A stretch of DNA of 64,000 nt from Symbiodinium natans (Eukaryota > Sar > Dinophyceae > Suessiales > Symbiodiniaceae): positions 16,001 through 80,000 of the forward strand of contig CAJNDS010002144.1 of assembly GCA_905221605.1 (NCBI GenBank). The letters run 5' to 3'. The position numbers were made by a program, and so were the translations under genes. The notes under the pieces were generated by a model. That model ran no database searches. It saw nothing but the letters and a program-made list of their open reading frames with translations, and was not told the origin of the DNA. This document shows, one piece after another, positions 12,047 through 23,232 of the stretch (position 1 is its first letter; the number at the start of each line of letters is the position of its first letter).

Positions 12047-13296
12047 ACAGCTTGGGCTGGGGCGTTATCAGGCCCGGAACCCTAAAAACCAAACACAGTT
12101 GATTTTGAGCCCTGAGCCTGAAGACAAGCCAAACCCCTTGTGTATCTCAAACCGTAAACGAACGTCTAGGGTTTGGGGTTTGGGGTTTGGGGTTTAGGGT
12201 TTAGGGTTTAGGGCTTAAAGTTTAAATTACGCCACACAGAACCCGACCCTCTAAACCCCAGCACCGTGATCTTGCGTAAGCTTGTGATATCTTAAACACC
12301 AACAAGCTCTTGGAAGGCCACTTTCGCTTTAGGCCTGTGAAGAACGTGGCTCGAACTGGAGACCACGCCCTGTCAGCCGCTTCACGCTGTGCGCGGGCTT
12401 TCGGCACCGCGCCTGCCCGTGGAGCGTGCGCCCGCGGTGCGCGGCGCTGCCCTCCGGCTCCACCCAGAACAGCTCCCGTCCCTCAAAGACGCATGTCATC
12501 TGCCGATTTCTCGCTTAAGCCAAACAACTTGAGCCAGAAGGGTACAACTTGAGGCCATGGACTTATCTTGGACCCAACTTTAGACCATGAAACTCTCGTC
12601 TGCTCTCCCCCTGTCCTCCCCCTCGTACTCGGATCCAAACGATCGGACATCGCAGTTGCCGCTCAACCCTTGTCAAAGCCAACTTCCTTCAAACAAGGCT
12701 GCCAAGAATAGCGCAAGCCGGCCCAAGCCTCATGGGTGCTTGGACAAGAGCGGTCCAGAGCGGTCCAGAGCGAACTGAACTCATGGTGCGGCCGCAAAGG
12801 CGACAAGACCTGCAGCGACGAGGTCAGGCAGCCTCCATGACATCGCATCGCCGCTGGTCTCTCGCAGCTCTCGCGCAGCAACATCTGAAAGGCAAGGCCT
12901 CTGCTCTAAACCCTCAACCCTCAAGCCTGAACCCTAAACCCACACCCGAAACCCAACAACCCGAAGAGCCCGAAACCATCCAAGACCCTTGAAAAAACCA
13001 ACAACACAATTAACCAAAGGCCTGAAGAGCCCTTTGACAAACCTTGGAAAAAATGGTGGAAGCCCTGTCTATACACGTATATGTACATATAAACACCCCA
13101 AACCCGAACAACCATCTAGACCTAGAGCATCCAGTTTTTGATACAAATCTTGGGACCCACATCTTATCTCCATGATGCTCCTAACCCCCGAATTCCTAAC
13201 CCGAAGCCGATCTAAGTCCCAAGCCCTACACCGCCCAAATCCCTAGAATGCCTAAACCCTTATACCCTAAAGTCCAAGGTACCCCAAGGTCCAAGG
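12047..13296. other. Mostly unique DNA, no gene assigned
   Basis: Contains a short TTTAGGG patch (12165-12212) and about 1 kb of sequence without tandem repeats. Overlapping open frames on both strands (12222-12992) have no recognisable family and contradict each other. They may include degraded genic fragments, but I cannot support a gene. Confidence 0.4.
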
Positions 13297-13714
13297 TACC
13301 CCTAAACCCTAAACCCTAAACCCTAAACCCTAAACCCTAAACCCTAAACCCTAAACTAACCCTAAACCCTAAACCCTAAACCCTAAACCCTAAACCCTAA
13401 ACCCTCTCGAACTCCAAGGTGCCCGAAGCGCTTTGGCTGCGAGGCGACCCAGGAAGCGGAGCCGGGCGCACGCCTCCGCGGAGCTTGGGCCTGGGAGTTC
13501 TCAAGGAAGAAGATCTAGGGTTTGGGGTTTGGGGTTTAGGGTTTCGGGTTTCGGGTTTCGGGTGTATATATATATATATGTATGTATGTATGTACGTATG
13601 TACGTATGTACGTATGTATGTATGTACGTATGTACGTACGTATGTATGTATGTATGCATGCATGCATGAATATATATCATATATATATATATATGACATA
13701 TATATATATATATG
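13297..13714. repeat. CCCTAAA array, flanked core and TATG/TACG microsatellite
   Basis: CCCTAAA array at 13302-13404, a 111-bp GC-rich core (13405-13515), TTTAGGG-like units (13516-13560), then a microsatellite of TA, TATG and TACG steps (13563-13714). The open frames here translate to Tyr/Val/Met repeats and are artefacts of the microsatellite. Confidence 0.85.
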
Positions 13715-13869
13715 GTACCCCCCCCAAAGATCTAGGTATTTTCCTGGTTTTGGGATCTGTTTTAGGGTTTTAGGGTTGGGGGTGGGGGGCTAGCTAAACA
13801 TGGAAATCTCAATATGGACATGTAAATCTTGATATGTGCGAGTCTTCATATGTGCGTGGTCGTATTTTC

Positions 13870-13995
13870 AAATTGTGAGCCCGATTGAAAACGATTGAAA
13901 CGATTGAAATTCAATCGGGGGCCCGATTGAAAACGATTGAAACGATTGAAATTCAATCGTAGACCGGATTGAAGATTGAAGATTGAAGATTCCCA
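13870..13995. repeat. GATTGAAA tandem repeat
   Basis: Two units of about 47 bp (GCCCGATTGAAAACGATT... ending ATTCAATCG) followed by GATTGAA steps. Each unit holds GATTGAA and its complement TTCAATC, so single units can form hairpins. Confidence 0.7.
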
Positions 13996-14049
13996 GAAAA
14001 TATACTTGACCATTTGTGTTTGTAATACTCGCAATGGCTCGCATCCCAG

Positions 14050-14425
14050 TGGCTGGCTCAGTCTTATGGTTTTTATTGGTTTTTGCGGTGTTTCGGGAGC
14101 GTGGGTCCCACGCTAAAAATCGGTTTTACCGATGTTTTTAAAAGCCTACCTTCAAAATAACATCGGTAAAACCAATGTTTTTGAAAGCCTACCTTCAAAA
14201 AACATAGGTAAAACCAATGTTATTGAAGGCCTACCTCTAAAAAACATCAGTAAAACCGATGTTTCGTGAGCCCATGCTCCCAAAACATCGCAAAAAAAAC
14301 AATAAAAAAAAAAAAAAACATGTCAAAAACCATGATTTTCGAAACTAGTGGCTGGGGTGGCCGGCCGAGTAGTTTCAGAAACCATAGTTTTTATGTTTCT
14401 TATTGGTTTTTGCGGTGTTTCGGGA
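14050..14425. mobile_element. Foldback element with about 35-bp inverted ends and internal palindromes
   Basis: The left arm (14071-14110, TTTTATTGGTTTTTGC...) is the imperfect reverse complement of the right arm (about 14265-14308, ...GCAAAAAAAACAATAA). Inside are about four copies of a roughly 55-bp unit, each with the palindrome AACATCGGTAAAACCGATGTT or a variant. A second left-arm copy begins at 14393. No coding capacity; a foldback or MITE-like element is likely. Confidence 0.6.
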
Positions 14426-14429
14426 TCGT

Positions 14430-15970
14430 GGGCTAAACCTTTAAGCCCTGTAGGCTATACGGTTAAGGTTTAAAGGTTTAGGGTTGAAAAGTTCAACAGT
14501 CAGCCCATAGAGTTTAAACCTTAAGGGTCCTAAACGCTTAACCTTTAAACCCTATAGGCCATAGGGTTAAGGTTGAAAGGCTTAGGGTTTAAGATTTTGG
14601 CATTAAAACACAAGCCCGTAGAGCTTAAGCCTTAAGGGTTTAAGGTTTCAGCATTGAAACGATAACCCTAAGCCCTTTAGGGTCAGAACCTTGAAGCCCT
14701 GTAGGGCTCTAAAACGTTAACAGGGTTTAACCCTATAGGCGTTGAATGTATAAATGCCCAGACATTACGCTCTCTTTAACCTTTCAGCCCTATAGGGTCT
14801 AAAGGCTTAGGGTATTTCTTAAGCCCTGAGGGTTTAAAACCTTAAGCCCTCAAGGTGGGCTTGGGTTTAAATGCCTAAATCTTGAATCCTAAACCTTTAA
14901 ACCTTAACCCTATAGCCTATAGGGTTTAAAGGTTAAGCGGTTAGGCCCCTTAGGGTCTGAACTCTATAGGCTTACTTTTAAAACCTAAACCCTTAAACCT
15001 TGACCCTATAGCCTATAGGGTCTAAAGGTTAAGCGTTTAGGCCCCTTAAGGTTAAGGGTCCTAAACGCTTAACCTTTAAACCCTATAGGCCATAGGGTTA
15101 AGGTTGAAAGACTTAGGGTTTAAGATTTTGGCATTAAAACACAAGCCCACAGAGCTTAAACCTTAAGGGGGGTCCAAAGGCTTAGGGTATTTCTTAAGCC
15201 CTGAGGGTTTAAAACCCTAAACCCTTAAGGTGGGCTTGGGTTTAAATGCCTAAATCTTGAATCCTAAACCTTTAAACCTTAACCCTATAGCCTATAGGGT
15301 TTAAAGGTTAAGCGTTTAGGCCCCTTAGGGTCTGAACTCTATAGGCTTACTTTTAAAACCTAAACCCTTAAACCTTGACCCTATAGCCTATAGGGTCTAA
15401 AGGTTAAGCGTTTAGGCCCCTTAAGGTTAAGGGTCCTAAACGCTTAACCTTTAAACCCTATAGGCCATAGGGTTAAGGTTGAAAGGCTTAGGGTTTAAGA
15501 TTTTGGCATTAAAACACAAGCCCATAGAGCTTTAACCTTAAGGGGGGTCCAAAGGCTTAGGGTATTTCTTAAGCCCTGAGGGTTTAAAACCCTAAACCCT
15601 TAAGGTGGGCTTGGGTTTAAATGCCTAAATCTTGAATCCGAAACCTTTAAACCTTAACCCTATAGCCTATAGGGTTTAAAGGTTAAGCGTTTAGGCCCCT
15701 TAGGGTCTGAACTCTATAGACTTACTTTTAAAACCAAAACCCTTCAACCTTGACCCTATAGCCTATAGGGTCTAAAGGTTAAGCGTTTAGGCCCCTTAAG
15801 GCTTTAACTCTATGGGCCTGCTATTGAACTTAAACCCTAAACCATTAAACCTTAGCCCTATAGCCTATAGGGCTTAAAGGTTAAGTGTTTAGGCCCTGTA
15901 CGCTAAGATTTACACTCGATGGGCTTAGGTTTAAATGCCTAAATCTTAAGGCCTAAACCTTTTTAAGCCT
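14430..15970. repeat. Satellite of about 375 bp, nearly three units
   Basis: The marker AAAGGCTTAGGGTAT occurs at 14801, 15177 and 15551, and AAGATTTTGGCATTAA near 14591, 15122 and 15497, so the mature period is 374-376 bp. Each unit contains CCCTATAGCCTATAGGG palindromes and TTTAAACC/GGTTTAAA steps. The unit looks derived from degenerate TTTAGGG DNA. Edges are more diverged. Confidence 0.85.
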
Positions 15971-16094
15971 TAACCCAAAAGGGTTTTACGGTTAAGGGTT
16001 CAGGTTTAAATGGCGGTTACATCTTCAACTTCACATCGCCTCCGGGCCCATGCAAGTATTCAACTTGATATCGCTAAATCATGAAAATACCTAG

Positions 16095-16192
16095 ATCTTT
16101 GGGGGGGGGGTAGCATATATATAATCTATAATAATAATATCAAATAGATATCTATAGAGATATATATCATATATATATATATATAATACAGG

Positions 16193-16235
<43 letters not shown>

Positions 16236-16300
16236 ACGTGGTATAGTATATTATAAGAAAATATAATACAATACATATATATATATGTAACATATGTATC
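16095..16300. repeat. Poly-G and AT dinucleotide microsatellite
   Basis: A ten-G tract (about 16101-16110) precedes about 180 bp of TA/ATA repeats. Reading frames here are repeat artefacts. Confidence 0.9.
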
Positions 16301-18734
16301 CAGATCATGTCCTATATGTGTATATTGGAGGATATGGAGCATGTTTGGATGTGTAAACGGCAGTTCCTAAGGACAACCAATGAAGTAGGAGCAGCAGCAC
16401 CGGCTGAGCAAAGAGCTGCCCGGTACATGAGGCTGTGGAAAGAGACCCCGCCTGCTGCGTGGGTCGTAGTTTGAGGGTTGAGTTGGTTCAGGCTGGGGGG
16501 TTGAGGTTTTGGGGGCTCTTACGGTTTAGGGGAATTGGGGCTTTGTTTTGGGGTTTCTGGGTTCTAGGGGTGTTGTGTTTAGGGCTGGAGGGCCATTGCT
16601 GAAGTGTCTCAGGCTTTTGGGGGAGGAGGCGGCATGGGCTTTTAAGGAACAAGCGCTTCGCCGGGCTGGAACCTGCGTCCCACTCCGTCTTGCAACACCC
16701 TAAGCCCTAAACCCTAAACCCTTACCCCTAAACCCTGAATTGCAAGTTAGCAAATTGCAAGACCCTAGAAGATAATTCATAGAAGATATGAACAGGTACC
16801 TATATCCTAAATCCAAACCCTAAACCCTAAACCCCAAAGGTACAAGGTTACCGGAGACCAGGGGGGCAAGGAGGTCGCTGGTAAACGATCCTGTTCGCAT
16901 GTCAGTGGCACCCATGCCAAAGACCCTGAACCCCAAACCCCAAACCCTCAAACCTTTAAGGGTTCAGGGTTTCGGGTTTAGGGCTTCGGGTTTAGGGACA
17001 CCCTAGTTAAATCCTAAACCCTTGAACCCTCAAAACCTAAGAATCTACACCCTAAACCGTAAACCCTTAAACCCTAAAGCGCTCCGCGCTGGGGCCTGGA
17101 GTGGAGAAACGCCTTCCCCTGATGCCTCAGGGAAAAACAGCACGGCAGCTTAGGGTGAAGGGTTTGGGATCCGGTGCCCTAAGCCCTAAACCCTAAACCC
17201 TAAACCCTGAACCCTTAACCCTTAAACCCCAAACCCTAAAGGGCATGGGCACTTCACAGTGTCAGGAGGAGCTGGTTGGAGCATCATCTGAAATAGCTTT
17301 CGTGCTCGACAGCCGAGACTTAAAACCTAAACTTAAACCCTAAACCCTAAACCCTAACCCCTCAACCCTAAGCCTTAAACCCAGAGGGCACGAGATCCCC
17401 GTAGCCATTGCAAGTGGAACCGGGCCAAGGGTGGGGGCTCTGTGTTAGATTGCGGGCATGAAGGCGTGGGCACCCCACTCCGAAAGCCCCATAACCCGAA
17501 ACCCTAGAAATCCTGGAAACCCCCAACTCAAAACCCCTGTCAACTGACCCGAAACCCCAAGCCCTGAGCGCCCTACCCCTAAGCCCTCGAAACCCTAAAC
17601 CCTAAGCCCTAAGCCCTAAACCCGAAACCCTAAACCCTAAACCCTAAACCTAAACCCTAAACCCTTCACTGAAAAGCCCACAAGGGAAGCGCCGGGGCTG
17701 CCACTCCACGCGGCTCTGCGGCAAATGCTCCGCCCAAAGGTGGCATCCCGAACTCGGTTTAGTGTTTAGGGTTTAGGGTTTAGAGTTTTGGGTTTAGGGT
17801 TCAGGGTTTAGGGGCTTGTAGAGGCTTGTAGTGGCTTTGGGGGCTTGTAGGGGTTTGGGGTTTGAAAGGCTGCTCAACGCCGACAAGGGAGTCGGGTTTC
17901 GCAGGTTTGGACTGAAGGCAACTGGGTTTGATGGCTTTGGGGTTGGGGTGGGGGGGTGGGGGGTCCCTGGGGCTTTAGGCCTATAGGGACTAGGGACTCC
18001 GCAGGGACTACAGGGTTTGGCGTTTAGAGGCTTTAGGGTTCAGAGGTTATTGGGGGGGCTCAGGTTGTCGACTTGTTCGGCTATAGGGCTCCGGGTTCAA
18101 CCCTACAAAGGCCCAAAAGGCCCCAAACCCAGCCTTCTAGCAGCACCTGAATCCTAAAGCCCCTAACTCCTAAAAGTCAAGGGTAGTCGCCTCAAACCCT
18201 AAAGCTGCGGTTGTAGTATCTTGTGCTTGAATACCCGCAAGAACTGCCATCTACAATCTTCCGGAGGCTCTCTTGACATCGGGCTGCGCATTCCAACAAC
18301 GGCTTGTTAAACAACAAGCAGACAGCCCTAAACCTTAAACCCTAAACCCTAAACCCTAAATCCTAAATCCTCAACCCTAAACCTAAAACGATTTGTAGGG
18401 CAGGATGACCATGGGCTCTGGATACTTCGTGTGGGAGGTTTCGGATGTGGGGTTGGCCGGGTTTGGGGCTATAGGGTTGCAGGCCCCAAGGCTTAAGCCC
18501 CAAACAAAGTGCGGATGAACTTTGGAAATTGAACTCTGAATCCTGGACCCTAAAAATACACCTTACACCCCAAAACCCCTAAACTCCGCCTAAACCACTA
18601 AGCCCCCTAAACTCCTAAACCCCCTACACCCCTAGAAACTAAAAGCCCTCAGGCCCCTAAACCCCTGTTCAGCCCTGAACAGCTCATCCGAGTATCCACC
18701 CTGAGGGTCCGTGTACTTATTCTAATTATGTACT
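16301..18734. other. Telomeric mosaic without recognisable genes
   Basis: Short CCCTAAA patches (16690-16735, 17183-17235, 17337-17365, 17585-17662, 18325-18385) and TTTAGGG-like patches (16965-17000, 17757-17810) alternate with GC-rich cores. The core 17665-17756 is flanked by inverted telomeric repeats. I see no RNA gene and no supported coding region. Confidence 0.5.
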
Positions 18735-18975
18735 TGGGCTCTAAAGCCCCTAAACCCCCTAAACCCCCTAAACCCCCTAAACCCCCTAAACCCCCTAAAC
18801 CCTAAACCCTAAACCCTAAACCCTAAACCCTCAACCCTAAACCCTAAACCCTAAACCCTAAACCCTAAACCCTAAACCCTAAACCCTAAACCCTAAACCC
18901 TAAACCCTAAGCTAAGCCCTAAGCCCCAAGCCCTAAACCCTAAACCCTAGGCCCTAAACCCCAAACCCTACACCC
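18735..18975. repeat. CCCCCTAAA nonamers passing into CCCTAAA heptamers
   Basis: About 18747-18802 is six units of the nonamer CCCCCTAAA. It passes directly into CCCTAAA heptamers to about 18909, then degenerate units. It is a second example, besides 37571-38200, of a 9-bp telomere variant amplified in place. Confidence 0.9.
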
Positions 18976-19059
18976 TTAGGGCCAGGCCCCAGTCCCTCCA
19001 CGCGGGAGAGCTCCATGGCCACGTCGGTGTAGAAGCTCTGTGTCACGCCGTCCTCTTAC

Positions 19060-19510
19060 TGTTGGGTTTAGGGTTTAGGGGTTGGGGTTAAGGGTTTCGG
19101 GTTTAGGGCTAGCAGCAAGTCCTGGCAGCCCAGGCTAAGGGGGGTTTTCGGGCTTCGGCGTCGTAGAGCTCCCTACAGGGTTTAGGGTTTGGGGTGCTGG
19201 GTTTGGGGTTTAGGGTTTGGGGTTCAGGGTTTAGGGTTTGGGGTTTAGGTTTTGGGGCGTAGGACGGAAGTCGTCGCCGCTCATGACATGCTAGTTTTCA
19301 GCAAAGGCTTCCAACGCACCAGTTCAACAGTGCAAGCCCACCCGAGGCCGGGCACTTGACCTCCCCTCATAACCCCGGGAAAGATTTAGGGTTTGGGGTT
19401 TGGGGTTTAGGGTTTGGGGTTCAGGGTTTGGGGTTTAGGGCTTGGGGTGTAGGACGGAAGTCGTCGCCACTCGAGGCGGGCGCTTGACCTCCCCTCATGA
19501 CCCTTGAAAG
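19060..19510. repeat. About 190-bp tandem duplication in TTTAGGG/TTTGGGG DNA
   Basis: GTAGGACGGAAGTCGTCGCC occurs at about 19259 and 19449, and CTTGACCTCCCCTCAT occurs in both halves. The flanking GGGTTTGGGGTTTAGGG patches are duplicated too, giving a period near 190 bp. A core (18973-19063) lies between CCCTAAA on the left and TTTAGGG on the right. Confidence 0.75.
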
Positions 19511-19634
19511 ATTTAGTGTTTAGGCAACTCACAAATTGAAACCACCAGAGTGTCGGGTGTGGATGGTTTAGACTTTGGAGCCAAGGGGTTGAAGCGCTTA
19601 GAGGCCCTAAAGCCCAAAATGCCAAACCCGAGAT

Positions 19635-19740
19635 CTTAGTTGCTGAGTTCAGAAGCCCCAAGGTAGTTTAACACTTTCAGTTCTATAGGGGATTATATAG
19701 TATCCTACACAGTGTAGTGTGTACTCATTCAGCTACTAAG
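19635..19740. mobile_element. MITE-like hairpin, family B, copy 2
   Basis: Ends CTTAGTTGCTGAG and CATTCAGCTACTAAG are inverted repeats of each other. The interior aligns with the copy at 11944-12046 (GAAGCCCCAA, ACACTTTCA, GTATCC, GTGTAC). The right end is better preserved here and defines the terminus as CTTAGTAGCTGA. Confidence 0.65.
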
Positions 19741-19964
19741 AAATTTTGTAGGCTTTGTGCAGCCGGGGCGGTCCCCAAAGCCCGTCTCATCTTCGAACAT
19801 GACTTCGAGCATGGCACCTGCGAATTCAGGAGCCTAAACATTCAACCCTATAAACCCCACAAAGCCTGTAAGACCCATAAAGCCGAAAACCCTATGAGCT
19901 AACATCTATGAAGCTGTGAACACAATTCACTCTAAGCCCCCCACACTTTTTGGCTTAGGGCTCT

Positions 19965-20060
19965 CTCGCTCTCTCTCTCCCTCTCCCTCCCTCTCTCTCT
20001 CTCCCTCTCCCTCCCTCCCTCCCTCCCTCCCTCCCTCCCTCCCTCCCTCCCTCCCTCACA
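19965..20060. repeat. CCCT/CT microsatellite
   Basis: About 95 bp of CTCT and CCCT steps on the plus strand. No coding meaning. Confidence 0.95.
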
Positions 20061-20319
20061 CACACCGACACGCAAACACCGCCAGACTGAGTTTGGGGCG
20101 GCTGTTGTAGGTGAGCTGCATGACTCTTTCCGCCTGGGAGGCCAAGGTTAAGGGTTTAGAGTTTAGCGCTCTGGGTTTAGGACGCTAAATTCCAGAACCC
20201 TAGGATAGAACCCTTTTGGTTTGGAAGGTTCTCAACGAACTTGTCAAGAGGTGTATTGGGGCAAGCGCCCCGCCAAAACTGTCCGCTTCAGTTGTCTGTG
20301 GCTTGTGTTGGATAGGGAC

Positions 20320-20945
20320 CGGTTTAGGGTTTTGGGTTTAGGGTTTAGGGTTTAGGGTTTAGGGTTTAGGGGGACCACCTCCCACAGCAGTTGTAAGTAG
20401 TGTCATCCGGGCCTTGACTCGGGTTCTACGTATTCTGGTAATTTACGACTATGTCCCTTATTGAAAAAGTGCTAGCAAAATATAGTAGCTAGGAGGCACT
20501 GAAGCACCCGCCCCCCCCCCCCCCCCCCCCCCCCCGGTCCTCAACAAAACCCTTAGACCAAGAAAAAACCACCCTGCAACGCCATATCATTCCCAGCAAT
20601 TGGGTTTTGGGCGCGGGGCCTTTGCGGGCAAGCACTTCTGAAAAAACAAGCTCCAAAGCCCAAAAGCCCCTGATCCGCAGAGCTCGAAAACCCTACGCCC
20701 AGGGACCCCAAAACCCCAACACCCCAAAGCCCCAACACCCAAAACCGCAAAACCCCAAAACCCAAAAACCCAAGAAAGCGCAAAAACCCAACAGCCTCCC
20801 CCCGCGCCCACAAAAAAAAAACAAAGCCCTAAAACCTAGAATCCCTAGAAATTCGAGAAATTCTAGCCAAAGAATCCTAAAACCCTAAACCCTGAACCCT
20901 AAACCCTACACCCCTAAACCCTAAACCCTAGACCCTAAACCCTAG
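20320..20945. repeat. TTTAGGG patch, poly-C tract and CCCAAAA repeats
   Basis: TTTAGGG units at 20326-20372; poly-C at about 20509-20536; irregular CCCCAAA/CCCAAAA units at 20690-20790; CCCTAAA units at 20880-20945. The open frames crossing 20553-20888 on both strands encode simple Pro/Lys or Gly-rich repeats and are not called. Confidence 0.75.
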
Positions 20946-21033
20946 AATCCCTAGAGCACTGGAACTCTGAATTGCGCTCAGACCCCGGCCACTTCTAAGA
21001 GATTGGAGGAAGCTCGCCCAGGAAGTCTGTCAC

Positions 21034-21260
21034 AGTTTAGGGTTTAGGGTTTAGGGTTTAGGGTTTAGGGTTTAGGGTTTAGGGTTTAGGGTTTAGGGTT
21101 TAGGGTTTAGGGTTTAGGGTTTAGGGTTTAGGGTTTGGTGTGTAAAGTTTAGGGTTTAGGGTTTAGGGTTTAGGGCTTAGGATGTAAAGTTTAGGGTGCA
21201 GGGGTTCACAGATTCAGGGTTTCGGGCTTAGGGCTTAAAGTTGAGGGTTCAGGGCTCAGG
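21034..21260. repeat. TTTAGGG array
   Basis: A clean array of about 15 TTTAGGG units (21034-21138) followed by degenerate units. The core 20946-21033 upstream separates it from a CCCTAAA patch in opposite orientation. Confidence 0.9.
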
Positions 21261-21416
21261 GTTTACAAGGGTGGCTTCAGTTCACGCGATCGGCCATTTT
21301 CTAGCTCGAACAAAGTTAGGTTGATTCGGGGGGGGGGGGTGACTGCAGAGCCATCCCATTCTACAGTATAGCTCCGGGGAATCCAGCCGGTAGGTTTGGG
21401 GTTCAGTGGTTTGGGA

Positions 21417-21710
21417 TTAGGGTTTAGGGTTTAGGGCTTAGGGTTTAGGGTTAGGGTTTAGGGTTTAGGGTTTAGGGTTTAGGGTTTAGGGTTTAGGGTT
21501 TAGGGTTTAGGGTTTAGGGTTTAGGGTTTAGGGTTTAGGGTTTAGGGTTTAGGGTTTAGGGTTTAGGGTTTAGGGTTTAGGGTTTAGGGTTTATGGTTTG
21601 GGGTTTAGGGTTTAGGGTTTAGGGTTTAGGGTTTAGGGTTTAGGGTTTAGGGTTTAGGGTTTAGGGTTTAGGGTTTAGGGTTTAGGGTTTAGGGTTTAGG
21701 GTTTAGGGGG
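21417..21710. repeat. Long clean interstitial telomeric array (TTTAGGG)n
   Basis: About 290 bp and 41 heptamers with only isolated variants (TTAGGG near 21449, TTATGGTTTGGGG near 21590). It is the longest G-strand array in the window. Confidence 0.95.
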
Positions 21711-21779
21711 TAGCATTGACCCGATGCCCTGTTAGCCTGACACGGCATGTCTACATTTTGAGGGGCTTGGTCGAAGCAA

Positions 21780-22260
21780 TTGAGCCCTAAACCCTAAACC
21801 CAAATTCCAAAACCCTAAACCCTAAACCCAAAACCCTAACCCTAAACCCTAAACCCTAAACCCTGGGCCCTAAACCCTTTCTGCTGTAACAGGGATGAGG
21901 GTGAACGAGGTGGACCTTCAACTCCCCAAATCGCCCCGCGAGTTCAGGGGCTTAGGGTTTAAAGCCTAAGCCCCCTCACGCCCTAAACCCTAAACCCTAA
22001 ACCCCAAACCCTAAACCCTAAACCCCGAACCCTAAACCCTAAACCCTAAACCCTAAACCCTAAACCCTAAACCCCGAACCCTAAACCCTACACCCTAAAC
22101 CCTAAACCCTAAACCCCCAACTAGGCTTCGAGGACGCTTGCTTGGCACACAGGCGGCGAAGCTTTCTCTTCTTGGCTGCACTCAGAAGGGTAGTAAACCC
22201 TAAACCCTAAACCCTAAACCCTAAACCCTAAACCCTAAACCCTAAACCCTAAACTCTCTC
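21780..22260. repeat. CCCTAAA arrays enclosing a core that is duplicated 3.8 kb away
   Basis: Arrays at 21783-21875, 21985-22115 and 22194-22252. The core 22111-22197 (AAACCCCCAACTAGG ... AAGGGTAGTAAACCC) is repeated without a visible difference at 25956-26042. The two copies bracket the complex repeat block at 22.26-25.85 kb. Confidence 0.85.
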
Positions 22261-22277
22261 TATCATATAATAATTTA

Positions 22278-22862
22278 AACCTTAATGGGGAACGTGGCCA
22301 TTGGCAAAAAAACCGTGGCCATTGGCAAAAAAACCGTGGCCATTGGCAAAAAAGCCGTGTCCATTGGCAAAAAAGCCGTGGCCATTGGCAAATTCGCCAA
22401 TGGCCACGGGAAAGTTGCCAATGGCCACGGCTTTTTTGCCAATGGCCACCAATGTCATTAAGGTTGGTCGCCAAAATGGGTTTTTCAAACCCAATTCGCA
22501 CAAAATGCCCCCCAACCTTATTGGGGAACGTGGCCATTGGCAAAAAAGCCGTGGCCATTGGCAACTTTTCGGGCTTTTTGCCAATGGCCACGGCTTTTTT
22601 GCCAATGGCCACGTTCCCCATTAAGGTTGGGCCCCAACCTTAATGGGGAACGTGGCCATTGGCAAAAAAGCCGTGGCCATTGGCAAGTGGCATTTGCCAA
22701 TGGCCACGGCTTTTTTGCCAATGGCCACGGCTTTTTTGCCAATGGCCACGGCTTTTCTGCCAATGGCCACGGCTTTTTTTGCCAATGGCCACGGCTTTTT
22801 TGCCAATGGCCACGGCTTTTTTGCCAATGGCCACGGCTTTTTTGCCAATGGCCACGTTTTTC
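22278..22862. repeat. 21-bp GGCCATTGGC array in alternating orientation
   Basis: The unit CGTGGCCATTGGCAAAAAAGC is repeated about 25 times. Runs on the plus strand are followed by runs of its reverse complement. Each run is bounded by AACCTTAATGGGGAACG or its complement, giving nested perfect palindromes, for example about 22512-22627. All six frames stay open for long distances only because 21 is a multiple of three. This is structure, not a gene. Confidence 0.9.
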
Positions 22863-23232
22863 CCACCCCCCCCACCCCCCACCCCCCACCCCCCCCCCCC
22901 CCACCCCCCCCCCCCCCACCCCCCCCCCACCCCCCCCACCCCCCCCCCCCCCCCCCCCCCACCCCCCCCACCCCCCCCACCCCCCCCCCCCACCCCCACC
23001 CCCCCCACCCCCCCCACCCCCCACCCCCCCACACCCCCCCACCCCCCCACCCCCCCCCACCCCCCCCCCCCCACACCCCCCCCCCCACCCCCCCCACCCC
23101 CCCCCCCCCCCCCCCCCCACCCCCCCCACCCCCCACCCCCCCCACACCCCCCCACCCCCCCCCCCCACCCCCGCCCCACAGCCCGCCCACCCTCTCCATC
23201 CCCCCAACCCCCCCCACCCCCCTCCCAAGCGG
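22863..23232. repeat. C-rich (CCCCCCA) low-complexity tract of about 370 bp
   Basis: Almost only C with scattered A on the plus strand. It directly abuts the 21-bp array. The translated Pro-rich and Gly-rich frames are artefacts. Such DNA can form i-motif or G-quadruplex structures and is prone to assembly error. Confidence 0.9.

Noticed and set aside
12310-12552. Basic 80-aa plus-strand protein
   Set aside because: Overlaps opposite-strand frames, has no family and reflects GC-rich local sequence.
13397-13793. Tyr-Val-Cys repeat frames
   Set aside because: Translation of the TATG/TACG microsatellite on both strands.
17393-17410. Spliced-leader relic (CCGTAGCCATT)
   Set aside because: Only the first eleven bases match the dinoflagellate leader; the TTGGCTCAAG part is missing.
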